A stretch of DNA of 64,000 bases from CAWHNT01 sp963830775 (lineage in GTDB: Bacteria > Pseudomonadota > Alphaproteobacteria > Geminicoccales > Geminicoccaceae), in assembly GCA_963830775.1 (NCBI GenBank), contig CAWHNT010000024.1, positions 62,001 to 126,000 of the forward strand, written 5' to 3'. This document shows positions 1-8,395 of this stretch, in pieces. Both the position numbers and the translations under genes were made by a program. Within the stretch, counting starts at the first letter, position 1. Each line of letters starts with the position of its first letter. The notes beneath the pieces were generated by a model. The model did not search any database, was not told where the DNA came from, and worked only from the letters and a program-made list of their open reading frames with translations.

Positions 1-1
1 C

Positions 2-316
<315 letters not shown>

Positions 317-343
317 TGAGAGCGCGATCAGGCTGCGGATCGT

Positions 344-1945
344 TCAGACAACGCCCTGCGCCAGCATGCCGAACGCCACCAGATCTGCAGCGATCGCGTG
401 GTATCGCCGCTGGCCGGCGGTTACCCGGGTGATGTCTCCGCGCTCGAGCGCCCAGATGAAGAGCAGGTTCGCGTAGCGGCTGTTCTCAAGCGCGCGGAAA
501 CGCGGCTCAAGTCGGTCACGCCAATGTCCGAGCGGCCGCTCCAGCAGCGGTACCGTCCGGATGGCCTTGCGCATGGCCCGAAAGCTCATCGTCGCCCCCT
601 GGAAGAGGCCGAGCTCAAGAAGTGTCTTGCCCAAGATGCCTCGCTCTTTGAGGTAACCTTCGAAGGCGGCGCGGACTTCGGGCGAGAGATAGCGCGGGCT
701 CCAAGTAAAGGGCGTCGTGATGGCCCGCTTGCTCTGACCAACCATCCTCCTGGGCACGCCGGCCTCCTCGAGGAGGCGCCGGCAGATCGGGCGATCATAG
801 CTGCCGCCGATGGAGAAGGGTCGCAACTCCTCCGAGTTGCTGATGGCGTGGATCTCCGGATGCCGTAGAGCACCGATGAACGGTACCGGTATGTGGAAGA
901 AGCCTGTGCGCAAGCGGAAATCGCCCAGGCTGCAGCCCGAACTGTCGCCACGTTTCAGCACCACGTTGGGTGCCACTGTACGCTCCCAGACCTTGTCGCC
1001 GTGATAGCCGGTCAAGAGGACGGCACCGTCGAGCTCGCGACGAAAGCTGCCCAGCGGGTAATCGCCGCCGCCGGTGCCGGTGGTGAGGAACTCCACCTCC
1101 CGGCCCTGTTCACCGGCGGCCGGCCGATCATGCTCGACACATGCGAGGCCGAGGGCCCCCGCCACCTGTATGCCCGAGTCCGGAACGCCTCGACGGGCGG
1201 ATCGGAGGGTGATGGCCTGATCGCCGCCCAGCGCTGCCGCAAGCGCCGCGGCGGTGTTGGAGTCGTACCCGCCCGAGCAGGTGCTGACGAAACGGTAGCG
1301 CTGGCGACGAGCCGGATCGCGCGCATTCTCCTGACACGCCGCCAATGTCTGGACTAGGTGCCGGCGGTAGCTCGCGAAGTTCTTGAAGTGGGCCGGCTCC
1401 AGCCTTCGCCTCCTCTCGAGGCAGCCGTCCACGAAGCGGAACTCGTCTCCGATGATGCGGTAGAGGATGGTTTCGTCGTCTCGCCAGATCACGGTATCGG
1501 CCGCGTCCAGACCGGACACGACTGTCCCGAGCCTGGCCGTGTAGTTGACCGCCGGATCGGGGCTTATGCCCACATGGCCGAAGAGGATCGCCAGTGAGTT
1601 GGCGACGAAGATCTGGCCGCGATGCTGAAGCGCGTATAGGGCATCCAGCGTGTGGGATGGCGCGCAAAACCACCAGCTGCCGTCGCGCGCCACCACACCA
1701 GAACCGAACAGTGTGGTGAGGCCCTGGAAACCGAACCTGTCGAACGGACCGCCCCAGCAACCCTCGACGAGTCCATCCTCGAAAACCTCCACATTCTCGC
1801 CGCAAAGGGCGCGTGCACCGCGCTGCAACTCAAATAACCAACCCAGGCGTGGGTAGTCGCGTTGCCTCGAAACCTGAAATTTTAGGATAGATTGATGTTG
1901 TCTTATCGCCGGCATTCGCGGAGCGTAGAGCTGGTGCATTTTCAT
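344..1945 (-). CDS. Asparagine-synthase-like protein
   Basis: A 533-residue protein with a PP-loop ATP pyrophosphatase signature SGGYDS at about residues 224-229, the AMP-forming site of the asparagine synthase family. There is no N-terminal catalytic cysteine, so it has no obvious glutaminase activity. Related stand-alone proteins occur in peptide- or glycan-modification loci, but nothing next to it identifies a substrate. The ATG lies inside the 8-bp target duplication of the IS1595-family element that abuts it; the copy of TATGAAAA left on the far side of the IS is preceded by GGGGAG, a good ribosome site now separated from the gene. Translation, if any, must rely on sequence at the IS end. 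Function unknown; probably poorly expressed. Confidence 0.7.
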   Translation of the reverse strand: MKMHQLYAPRMPAIRQHQSILKFQVSRQRDYPRLGWLFELQRGARALCGENVEVFEDGLVEGCWGGPFDRFGFQGLTTLFGSGVVARDGSWWFCAPSHTLDALYALQHRGQIFVANSLAILFGHVGISPDPAVNYTARLGTVVSGLDAADTVIWRDDETILYRIIGDEFRFVDGCLERRRRLEPAHFKNFASYRRHLVQTLAACQENARDPARRQRYRFVSTCSGGYDSNTAAALAAALGGDQAITLRSARRGVPDSGIQVAGALGLACVEHDRPAAGEQGREVEFLTTGTGGGDYPLGSFRRELDGAVLLTGYHGDKVWERTVAPNVVLKRGDSSGCSLGDFRLRTGFFHIPVPFIGALRHPEIHAISNSEELRPFSIGGSYDRPICRRLLEEAGVPRRMVGQSKRAITTPFTWSPRYLSPEVRAAFEGYLKERGILGKTLLELGLFQGATMSFRAMRKAIRTVPLLERPLGHWRDRLEPRFRALENSRYANLLFIWALERGDITRVTAGQRRYHAIAADLVAFGMLAQGVV

Positions 1946-1946
1946 A
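1939..1946. repeat. Target-site duplication, left copy (8 bp)
   Basis: TTTTCATA lies directly outside the left inverted repeat of the IS1595-family element and is repeated exactly at 2985-2992. An 8-bp duplication is usual for IS1595-family transposition. Read on the minus strand it is TATGAAAA and contains the start codon of the asparagine-synthase-like gene. Confidence 0.9.
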
Positions 1947-2984
1947 CCTGATTGTCCATTTCACGCATCCGCGATGACGGCGTGGTAGGGCTGCGGGCTG
2001 GTGTGAACGGCGGCCCAGGCGAGGCGCTCGACGATGCTGTCGAGCTGGAAGCGTCGGTTGAAGCGGTAGGCGAAGCTGGTCAGGTAGGTTTGGGCGTGCT
2101 TGGCGCTGATGTGATGGTAGGTGCCGGCGATCGCGGTCTTGATGTTGCCCAGCGTCGTGTTCACCCACCGGAACGGGGTCCAGCGCGCGGCCCGCTTGCC
2201 CGAGCCCGTGACCATCGGGCGATGCGAGCAGCCGGCCTTCTCGACCGCGGGCCAGCAGGACAGACCGTCGCTGACGATCTCGCTGCCGGGTGCCAGATGG
2301 CCCTTGGCCAGCCTCTCGATCTCCTTCTTGCGGAAGCCCTTGACCACGCTCAGCCGCAGCCGCTTGGGCCGGCGCTCGGGCGTGGTCTCGACCGCGGCCA
2401 CGAAGGGCTGCTTGCCCGCGGCACCCCGGCCGCGCTTGCCGCCCGGCCGCTCGCCGCCGAGATAAGCATCATCGACCTCGACCCGGCCTTCGAGCTTGGG
2501 CTTCTCGGCCTCGCGGACACCCATCGCCCGCATCAGCTTGTGCTTCATGAGCCAGGCGGTCTGCCGCTTGACCCCCAGCCTGCGCCCGAGCTCGATCGAG
2601 CTGATCCCGTTCTTGCTCTGGGTCAGATGGTAGATCGCCGACGAACCAGGTGGTGAGCGGCAGCTTGGTGTCCTGGAACACCGTGCCGGCGGTCAGCCGG
2701 ACCTGCCGCTTGCAGCGGTTGCACTGGAACAGCTCGCGAGTCTTCAGCTGGCAGAAGCCTCTTGTGGCCGCAGGCCGGGCAGGTCAGCCCCTGGCGCCAG
2801 CGCATCTCGAACAGAGCCTTGCGGCACTGCCTCCTCGCTCCCGAACCGCTCCCGGAACGCGGCCTCGCTCAGGCCCTTGAGCGCACGCCGCAAGCCCGCC
2901 GCCATCACCATCCGCCCCCTCCGCCAGCCCCCAAAGCTCTGGAAATCCTAGCTCATCAGAGGATGCGTGTCATGGGCAATCAGG
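1947..2984 (-). mobile_element. IS1595-family insertion sequence (1,038 bp)
   Basis: The element is bounded by 24-bp imperfect inverted repeats (1947-1970 and the complement of 2961-2984). Both begin CCTGATTG and end CACGCATCC, matching at 21 of 24 positions. Perfect 8-bp direct repeats (TTTTCATA) flank it. Inside is a single minus-strand transposase with a zinc-ribbon N-terminus and an ISXO2-type catalytic domain. The ends are well kept but the transposase reading frame is shifted three times, so this copy should not move on its own. The intact target duplication implies a fairly recent insertion. Confidence 0.9.
1961..2911 (-). pseudogene. IS1595-family transposase, frameshifted
   Basis: Reading from ATG at 2911, the product begins MVMAAGLRRALKGLSEAAF, continues through a zinc ribbon (CPACGHK, later CNRCKRQ) and ends with the ISXO2-like DDE domain (VDDAYLGG, then GEI-type SDGLSCW and WVNTTLGNIKTAI). 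Three single-base insertions, near 2842, 2760 and 2634, throw it out of frame; removing one base at each restores one continuous protein of about 315 residues that matches the family. The catalytic part after residue 120 is uninterrupted. The stop lies inside the left inverted repeat, as is common for compact IS. Confidence 0.85.
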
Positions 2985-2992
2985 TTTTCATA
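2985..2992. repeat. Target-site duplication, right copy (8 bp)
   Basis: Second copy of TTTTCATA, identical to 1939-1946. On the minus strand it is preceded by GGGGAGTA, probably the original ribosome-binding region of the interrupted asparagine-synthase-like gene. Confidence 0.9.
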
Positions 2993-3131
2993 TACTCCCC
3001 GATCCAAGCTAACCTTAGGCAAACATATCCTCTCCGCTCCGCCAGTGAATGACGGATAGATTACCTTCAAGCTCTGGCCAGAACGGCAGAGCAGCCGACG
3101 ATTGGCCAGGATGAGGTAGCGTCCGCGCTGG
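2993..3131. other. Fragment of original locus between two IS elements
   Basis: About 140 bases between the IS1595-family and IS256-family elements. On the minus strand it should hold the native 5' region of the asparagine-synthase-like gene. An in-frame stop lies about 70 bases upstream of the duplicated start, which supports that ATG as the true start. I see no other gene here. Confidence 0.5.
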
Positions 3132-3435
3132 TGGTGGAAATTTGCTGGGGCTGTGAGGTGGCCATCGGGCCGGCCGGCTAGGGTGGAGTTGCGAGGCTTC
3201 ACCTGGACGGGAGGACCGATGACCGAGGAGAGACTGCCACTGGCCGAGCTGCTGCAGAAGGCCGGTGAAGGCGACTTCCTGCGCAGCGTGGCGGAGGCGG
3301 TGCTGCAGCTGCTGATGGAGGCGGACGCCGAAGGCCTGATCGGGGCTGGCCGGCATGAGCGGTCGCCGGAGCGGCTGAACTATCGCAGATACCATGATGT
3401 TCCTCGCGGCCAGGTGGCCGCCCTGGGAGGGAAGC

Positions 3436-4600
3436 ATGGAGCAGGTGCGGGTTGCCGACGCGGACGCGGCGGTCCTGATGGCCATCGAGCTGAGCAAGGC
3501 GAGCTGGTTGCTGGCGGTGCATGACCCCTCCACGGACAGGGTGTCCCGCCGCCGCGTCGAGGGAGGCGACGCCGACGGGTTGATCGGGATCGTCGAGCGG
3601 TACCGCCGTGAGGCGCAGGAGCGCACAGGCGGGACGGTCGGCGCCGAGTGCGTCTTCGAGGCCGGCTACGACGGGTTCTGGCTGCAGCGTCGGCTAGCCC
3701 GGGCCGGGATCGCGTGCCGAGTGATGGATCCGGCGAGCCTCAAGGTGGACCGCAGGGCGCGCCGGGTCAAAACCGACCGTGTCGACGCGGAGAGCCTGCT
3801 GCGGGCGTTGCAGGCTTGGCGCCGGGGTGACCGGCAGGCCTGCACCTTCGTGCGAGCGCCCGGTGTCGAGGAGGAGGACGCGCGCCGGCCCCACCGCGAA
3901 CTCGCGCGGCTCACCAAGGAGCGGGTGGGCCACGTCAACCGCATCAAGGCGCTGCTCGCGCTGCACGGCGTGCGGGACTACCGGCCGCTCCGCCGCGATC
4001 GGCGCGAGGTCGCTGGCGGACCTGCGGACGGGCTGCGGGGAGCCGCTGCCGGCCCGGTGCCGCCTCGAGATCGAGCGTGAGCTGTCGCGCCTGGAGCTGG
4101 TGCTGCGGCACGTCGCGGAGGTGGAGGCGGCGATGGCGGCACCGGCCGAGCCGGGGGCGGACGACACGTCGGCACGGGAGGCCGGGGACATGGCCGCCGC
4201 GCTGGAGAGGCTGACCTGCATCGGGCGCGAGACCGCGGTGGTCCTAACGCGCGAGGTGCTGTGCCGCGGCTTCCGGGACCGCCGCAGCATCGCGGCCTTT
4301 ACCGGCCTGTCCCCGAGCCCGTACAGCAGCGGCCGGCTGCAGCACGAGCAGGGTATCAGCAAGGCCGGCAACGCGGTCGTTCGCGCCCGTCTGGTGCAGC
4401 TCGCCTGGCGGTGGGTGCGCTTCCAAACCGGCAGCGACATCACGGCCTGGTACGTCGCCCGCACGGGCGGCGACAGCCGGAGGAACCGGCGCGTGGCGAT
4501 CGTGGCGGTGGCGCGCAAGCTGCTCGTCGCTTTATGGCGCTACGCGACCCAAGGGCTCGTGCCGACCGGCGCGAAGCTGAGGCCCGTGGCAGCGGGCTGA
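3436..4600 (+). pseudogene. IS110-family transposase, one frameshift
   Basis: The start is the ATG after GGGAGGGAAGC. The N-terminal DEDD-type nuclease domain is visible (AIELSKASWLLAV, MDPASLKVDRRARRVKTDRVDAE). The frame slips near 4008 and continues with RTGCGEPLPARCRLEIEREL and the C-terminal Transposase_20 domain (TCIGRETAVVLTREV, FTGLSPSPYSSG, GISKAGNAVVRARLVQLAW), ending TGA at 4600. Together it would make about 387 residues, a normal size. IS110 enzymes are RNA-guided recombinases that join a donor and a target site without duplicating it. As written this copy would not give a complete enzyme. Confidence 0.85.
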
Positions 4601-4869
4601 GGCCGACATCGGCACGAGGAAGGACGTCCCGGGGCGACGGCCCCGCGACGTCCGGGGTGGACGCGTGATCGTGTAGCCGTTGGGGCCGGAGGCCCGAACC
4701 ACGGAGTTGGATCCCGTCCTCCTGTCGCTTGCACGCCGTGCACAGGGCACCTGGGTCGGCCTCGGCCGACCGGATACGAGTCGATGGCGCCAAGCGCCTG
4801 ACCTGATGCGAGCGCGCTCCGGACGTCCGAGGAGGAACAGGGCCATGGCTTGACGGAAGACATCATACG
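4601..4869 (+). ncRNA. Candidate bridge RNA region of the IS110-family element
   Basis: This 269-base non-coding tail lies between the transposase stop and the right end. In IS110-family elements the long non-coding end encodes a structured RNA that pairs with target and donor. GC-rich inverted stretches are visible (for example GGGGCGACGGCCCC at 4631-4644 and GGGGCCGGAGGCCC at 4682-4695). The string GTAGCCGTTG at 4673-4682 is the complement of CAACGGCTAC; the actual right flank of the insertion reads CAATGGCTAC, so pairing needs one G-U wobble. A weaker match CTGTCGC (4722-4728) resembles the left flank CTATCGC. Existence of the RNA is inferred from family knowledge; the guide assignment is tentative. 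Confidence 0.35.
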
Positions 4870-5725
4870 AATGGCTACCGGGATCGCACGCTCGACACCC
4901 GGCTGGGCTCGCTTCAGCTCCGCGATCCCCAAGCTCCGCCAGGGCATCGTACTTCCCGGCCTTCCTGGAACCCCGGAAGGTGAGCGAGAAAGCGCTGGCA
5001 GCTGTCATTCAGGAGGCCTGGATCGGCGGTGTCTCGACCCGACGAGTGGACGATCTGGTCCAGGCGATGGGCTTGAGCGGCATCAGCAAGAGCACGGTCT
5101 CCAAGCTGTGCAAGGAGATCGACGAGCGAGTGAACGGCTTTCTCGAGCCGGCCGTTTGGAAGGCGAATGGCCCTACCTGTGGCTCGACGCTACCTACCTG
5201 AAGGTGCGTGAGGGCGGCCGCATCGTGTCAGTCGCCGCCATAATCGCGGTCGCGGTGAACACCGAGGGCAAGCGGGAGATCGTGGGCCTGGGGCTGGGCC
5301 CGTCCGAGGCGGAGACGTTCTGGTCCGGCTTCCTCAAGGGCCTGGCTCCGACGGGGCCTGCGCGGCGTCAAGCTGGTGATCTCCGACGCGCACGAAGGGC
5401 TCAAGGCACGCCATCGGCAAGGTGCTGCAGCGCCACCTGGCAGCGCTGCCGCGTGCATTGGATGCGCAATGCCCTGGCACACGTGCCCAAGGGCCAGCAC
5501 AGTATGGTGGCGGCAGCCCTGCGCCAGGCCTTCCTGCAAGCCGGACCAGGACGCTGCCCGGCAGGCCTGGCGGCAGCTCGCCGACCAGCTTCGTCCCCGC
5601 TGGCCCAAGCTCGCCGCCCTCATGGACGACAGCGAGCACGATGTGCTGGCCTACATGAGCTTCCCCAGTCCAGCACCGGACCAAGCTGCACAGCACCAAC
5701 CCGCTGGAGCGCCTCAACAAGGAGG

Positions 5726-7441
5726 TCAAGCGGCGGGCCGACGTGGTCGGCATCTTCCCGAACGAAGACCTCGATGACCGCTCCCACAATGTTGCCGATC
5801 AGGGAGGTCGCCGAGGCTTGACCCAGCACCTGCTGGGCTGTCGTCCGGCGACGGCGGGACGCGGAAGACTACCTCGACCGCATCGCCGTCGACCTCGATC
5901 CGGCGCACCAGGACGCGGACGATCTTGCGCGTGGCCTGCCAGTCCAGCTCGTCGAGGCTGCAGTGGACCTTGGCGGCAAAGTCCTCCACCCGGCCGATCA
6001 CCAGGGCCAGGCTGCGTTCGGCCTCAGCCGCCTCGGCCAGCGCCTGTCTTTGCTCCTTCATCCGGGCGAGCCGCTCCTTCAGGCCGGCGATGCGCGGCTG
6101 GAACTCGTCGCGGTCGATGACCCCTTCGGCATAGCTGTCGATCAGCCGGCCGATCCCCCGGTGCAAGCCCTCGATCGAGCGGTCGAGGGTTGCGGCCTGG
6201 TTCCGGTCGCCCGTGCCCTGCTGCAGCTCGTCGAGACGACGTTGGTATTCAGCAGCAAGGCGGGACGGATCCTCCAGGAGAGCACGGATCTCGGCCCAGA
6301 CCGCCAGCTCGAGGCAGTCGCTGCGTACCGAGCGATTGGTACACGGCGCCACGCCGCCGAAGCGATGCCCGTCAGTTCCGAGGCAGCGGTAGTAGCCATA
6401 CTCGGCCTTCTTGCCGCCGCCGACCTTGCCACGGGCCATCTTGCCGTAGAAGGCGTAGCCGCAGCGGCGGCAGACCACCAGGCCCTGGAGCAGCCAACCG
6501 GGACGCCGACGCCCTTCCCGCCGGTGTCGCCGGTTCTCGTCCAGCTGGGCCTGTGCTGCCGCGAACAGCGCCGGCTCGACCAGGGCGGGCACAGGGACCT
6601 CGATCCACTCCTCTCGAGCTACCGGGATGCGGGTGTTGGCCTTCCGAGATGGCCAAGGGCGGCCCCGGATCGGGCGCAGGCGGACCCGAGGTGGCACGAA
6701 ACGTGAGCGCCCGAAAGCGGCCCGCCCGATGTAGGCCGGGTTCCTCAGCATGCCGCAGACGGTGGTCGGGTCCCAGCGCGCCAGCCCGGTACGCGTGCGG
6801 CAGCCGGTCTCGGCCAGCCGGCGGCAGACTTCATGCAGGCTGACCCGCTCCAGGCCGACCCAGGCGAAGATTTGGCGCACGATCCGGGCCTCGTCGTCGA
6901 TCACCTCGAAGCGCGCCATGCCGCCGCCGGCGACTTTGCCGACATAGCGGTAGCCGAAGGGAGCCGCGCAAAGGGCACTTACCGAGCCCGAGCGCGCGGC
7001 GTGACGGCGCCCGCGTCGGCTGCGCTCGAGGATCTTGGCACGCTCGTACTCGGCGATCATTCCCTGGACCTGCAGCAGCAGGTCGTCCTCGGCACTGCCG
7101 CCGATCGGGCGGTTGAGAAACACGATCTCCACGCCCGCACGGCGGACCTCCTCGATCAGGAGCACCTGGTAGGCGTAGCGCCGGGCCAGGCGATCCGGGG
7201 AATGGACGTAGATGCGGTCGATGGCGCCGGCCGCCACGGCGTCGCGCAGCCGCTCCAGGGCGGGACGCAGCAGGGTGGCGCCGCTGTAGCCCTCGTCGAG
7301 GAAGGCGTGCTCCGGCTCGAGCCGCGCGCCGTCGGCCGTGATCCGCTCTCGCAGGCTGGCGACTTGGCTGGCGATGGTGCGGCTGTGTGCCTGCTGCTCG
7401 CTCGACACCCTGGCGTAGAGCGCGGCCCGGGGACTACGCAT
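5726..7441 (-). CDS. Large serine recombinase
   Basis: About 571 residues from the ATG at 7441. The resolvase domain opens with ALYARVSSEQQ (YxRxS; the serine is the nucleophile), with the arginine-rich SPDRLARR motif near residue 100 and EYERAKILERSRRG after it. Then come a recombinase domain (NPAYIGRAAFGR), a zinc ribbon (CRRCGYAFYGKM ... YYRC ... CTNRS) and a C-terminal coiled coil rich in Glu, Arg and Leu (KERLARMKEQRQALAEAAEA). This is the DNA-strand exchange enzyme of the element. The frame runs through the left arm and stops only in IS256 sequence at 5726, so the last 16 or so residues come from host DNA. Length and domains match active members of the family. Confidence 0.85.
   Translation of the reverse strand: MRSPRAALYARVSSEQQAHSRTIASQVASLRERITADGARLEPEHAFLDEGYSGATLLRPALERLRDAVAAGAIDRIYVHSPDRLARRYAYQVLLIEEVRRAGVEIVFLNRPIGGSAEDDLLLQVQGMIAEYERAKILERSRRGRRHAARSGSVSALCAAPFGYRYVGKVAGGGMARFEVIDDEARIVRQIFAWVGLERVSLHEVCRRLAETGCRTRTGLARWDPTTVCGMLRNPAYIGRAAFGRSRFVPPRVRLRPIRGRPWPSRKANTRIPVAREEWIEVPVPALVEPALFAAAQAQLDENRRHRREGRRRPGWLLQGLVVCRRCGYAFYGKMARGKVGGGKKAEYGYYRCLGTDGHRFGGVAPCTNRSVRSDCLELAVWAEIRALLEDPSRLAAEYQRRLDELQQGTGDRNQAATLDRSIEGLHRGIGRLIDSYAEGVIDRDEFQPRIAGLKERLARMKEQRQALAEAAEAERSLALVIGRVEDFAAKVHCSLDELDWQATRKIVRVLVRRIEVDGDAVEVVFRVPPSPDDSPAGAGSSLGDLPDRQHCGSGHRGLRSGRCRPRRPAA
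5773..5796 (+). repeat. Left attachment junction / element arm
   Basis: G plus the AT core (5774-5775) followed by the 21-bp arm GACCGCTCCCACA...TGTTGCC. The outer flank is the IS256 transposase codons for NED. Counting the outer GAT, the inverted match with 7768-7791 is 24 of 24. Confidence 0.8.
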
Positions 7442-7788
7442 GCTTACCTTCCCGGCCCGGCTCCATCCGGGCCTCTTCGGTGGGGAGCGTGGAACTCGAG
7501 GCTTTGTGCAGGATCCGACGCCTGCTGGGTGCCAGACATGCATAAGCCTCGATCAGGCACTGGGCGCTGAGCCGCGTGGCCTCGAAGGACACGTGCACGC
7601 TCAGCCGGGGGCAGTTCTCCTCGCGCCGGGGCATCGGCGCCTCCGCTGGCAGTCTCCCGCAGATCGGGCTGCCAGCGGAGGTTCAGCGCGACGTCGCCGC
7701 AACCCCGTCCGTAGCGCGGCCGAAGCCGGCGGCGGGCGACGGCCACCGACCACTCGAACGTGATGGCGGCAACATTGTGGGAGCGGTC
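5776..7788 (-). mobile_element. Serine-recombinase element with palindromic ends
   Basis: A two-gene unit interrupts the IS256 transposase between the codons for FPNED and IIRLIGAVLL. Its ends are a perfect 21-bp inverted repeat: 5776-5796 begins GACCGCTCCCACA and ends TGTTGCC, and 7768-7788 is its exact complement. Each is followed outward by the dinucleotide AT (5774-5775, 7789-7790), and joining the flanks at one AT restores the host frame apart from one extra base. A 2-bp shared core is the signature of serine-recombinase strand exchange, so the repeats are read as the two arms of attP. The unit carries a recombinase and one small upstream gene. Confidence 0.75.
7434..7634 (-). CDS. Small hypothetical protein upstream of recombinase
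   Basis: A 66-residue basic protein (MPRREENCPRLSVHVSFEA...) whose TAG stop at 7434 overlaps the recombinase start by eight bases, so the two are probably translated together. It lies inside the element, between the right arm and the recombinase. I do not recognise a domain. The overlap and orientation suggest an accessory or regulatory factor of the recombinase, but that is inference. Confidence 0.5.
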   Translation of the reverse strand: MPRREENCPRLSVHVSFEATRLSAQCLIEAYACLAPSRRRILHKASSSTLPTEEARMEPGREGKHA

Positions 7789-7791
7789 ATC
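7768..7791 (-). repeat. Right attachment junction / element arm
   Basis: Exact inverted copy of 5773-5796. The AT core is at 7789-7790 and the following CATCCGGCTGATCGG resumes the IS256 transposase gene. Confidence 0.8.
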
Positions 7792-7972
7792 ATCCGGCTG
7801 ATCGGGGCCGTGCTGCTGGAGGCCAACGACGAGTGGCAGCTCCAGCACCGTTACATGCAGCTCGAGGCCATGGCCGAGCTCACTACACCCGAACCTGACG
7901 CCGAGCCACTCAGGCTTCCACCCAGGGCGGCCTGACCAATGGCCACCTCAGGCAACCACGAAATTTCCACCA

Positions 7973-8395
7973 TATTGACGGACGTGACCTGGATGAAGCA
8001 CATCTAGCGCGTGAGCTGCTGGCGAGCAAGGCTGTCAAAGCTATCAGCGTCCCTGGGCATTCGGATTTCATCAGATTGGCGCTGTAGGGTAAGTTCCTTT
8101 GCCCCGATGTTAGTCAGCCGCTCCCAATTCAGCCTTGAGCTCCGATACCCGGACTTGTTCTGACCCGATGGTCGCGACAACTCGGTAAGGCCAATGAAGC
8201 CACTGACAGCAGCGCCGCACCGCTGCTCTCCTGGTCGTCATGGGCAGTCCACGAGCTTGGCAAAGGTTCAGCTGGTTGCGCGGCGTGTTCCAGTCCGTGC
8301 ATACTCGATTCAACCACAAGGCTGCCGGAGCACAGCACCTCTGTCATCCTCCCGTACGCACGGTGCGTCGGCGACCTCCTCGCAAGGTCTCCGCA
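7973..8395. other. Intergenic DNA between IS256 and gpsA
   Basis: About 420 bases that hold no gene I can support. A 69-codon open frame on the minus strand (8110-8319) has no recognisable domain and unconvincing composition. The sequence is less GC-rich than its surroundings, in keeping with upstream or decayed DNA. The gpsA promoter should lie at its right end. Confidence 0.4.

Larger units (their letters stand above)
3387..4869 (+). mobile_element. IS110-family element (about 1,483 bp)
   Basis: It sits in the IS256 transposase gene between the codons for ERLNYR and NGYRDR; rejoining the flanks restores that reading frame. The left end (ACCATGATGTTCC) and the complement of the right end (CGTATGATGTCTTCC) share an imperfect inverted match. 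There is no target duplication, as expected for this family. The transposase begins only 49 bp from the left end while about 270 bp of non-coding DNA follows it, the arrangement of the IS1111-like branch. Edges are good to one or two bases, since an A is shared with the target. Confidence 0.8.
3219..7935 (+). pseudogene. IS256-family (mutator) transposase, in three pieces
   Basis: The N-terminus (MTEERLPLAELLQKAGEGDF to ERLNYR) stops at 3386 where the IS110-family element enters. It resumes at 4870 with NGYRDRTLDTRLGSLQL and the classical mutator core (YLWLDATYLKVREGGR, VISDAHEGLKA, HWMRNALAHVPKGQHSM, LHSTNPLERLNKEVKRR), breaks at 5775, and ends with RLIGAVLLEANDEWQLQHR at 7797-7935. The middle piece also carries about ten single-base shifts; several times the frame changes in mid-motif (for example after LQLR near 4921 and after LKA near 5407). 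It is dead. The start is the ATG at 3219 after a GGGAGGACC ribosome site. Confidence 0.85.
3132..7972 (+). mobile_element. IS256-family element split by two later insertions
   Basis: The outer ends are 34-bp inverted repeats (3132-3165 and the complement of 7939-7972) that both read TGGTGGAAATTT at the tip and TGAGGTGGCCAT inside, with 27 of 34 matching. Three pieces of one mutator-type transposase lie between them (3219-3386, 4870-5775, 7791-7935). Taking out the two guests leaves 1,343 bp, the normal size for the family. I find no target duplication outside the ends. Order of events: IS256 arrived first, then the IS110-family and serine-recombinase elements landed inside it. Confidence 0.85.

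Noticed and set aside
5776..7788. IS607-like element
   Set aside because: IS607 recombinases are small with an N-terminal HTH and usually carry tnpB; this one is a large zinc-ribbon recombinase without tnpB.
8110..8319. 69-codon minus-strand frame upstream of gpsA
   Set aside because: No domain, no convincing ribosome site, and it lies in DNA bordering dead IS elements.
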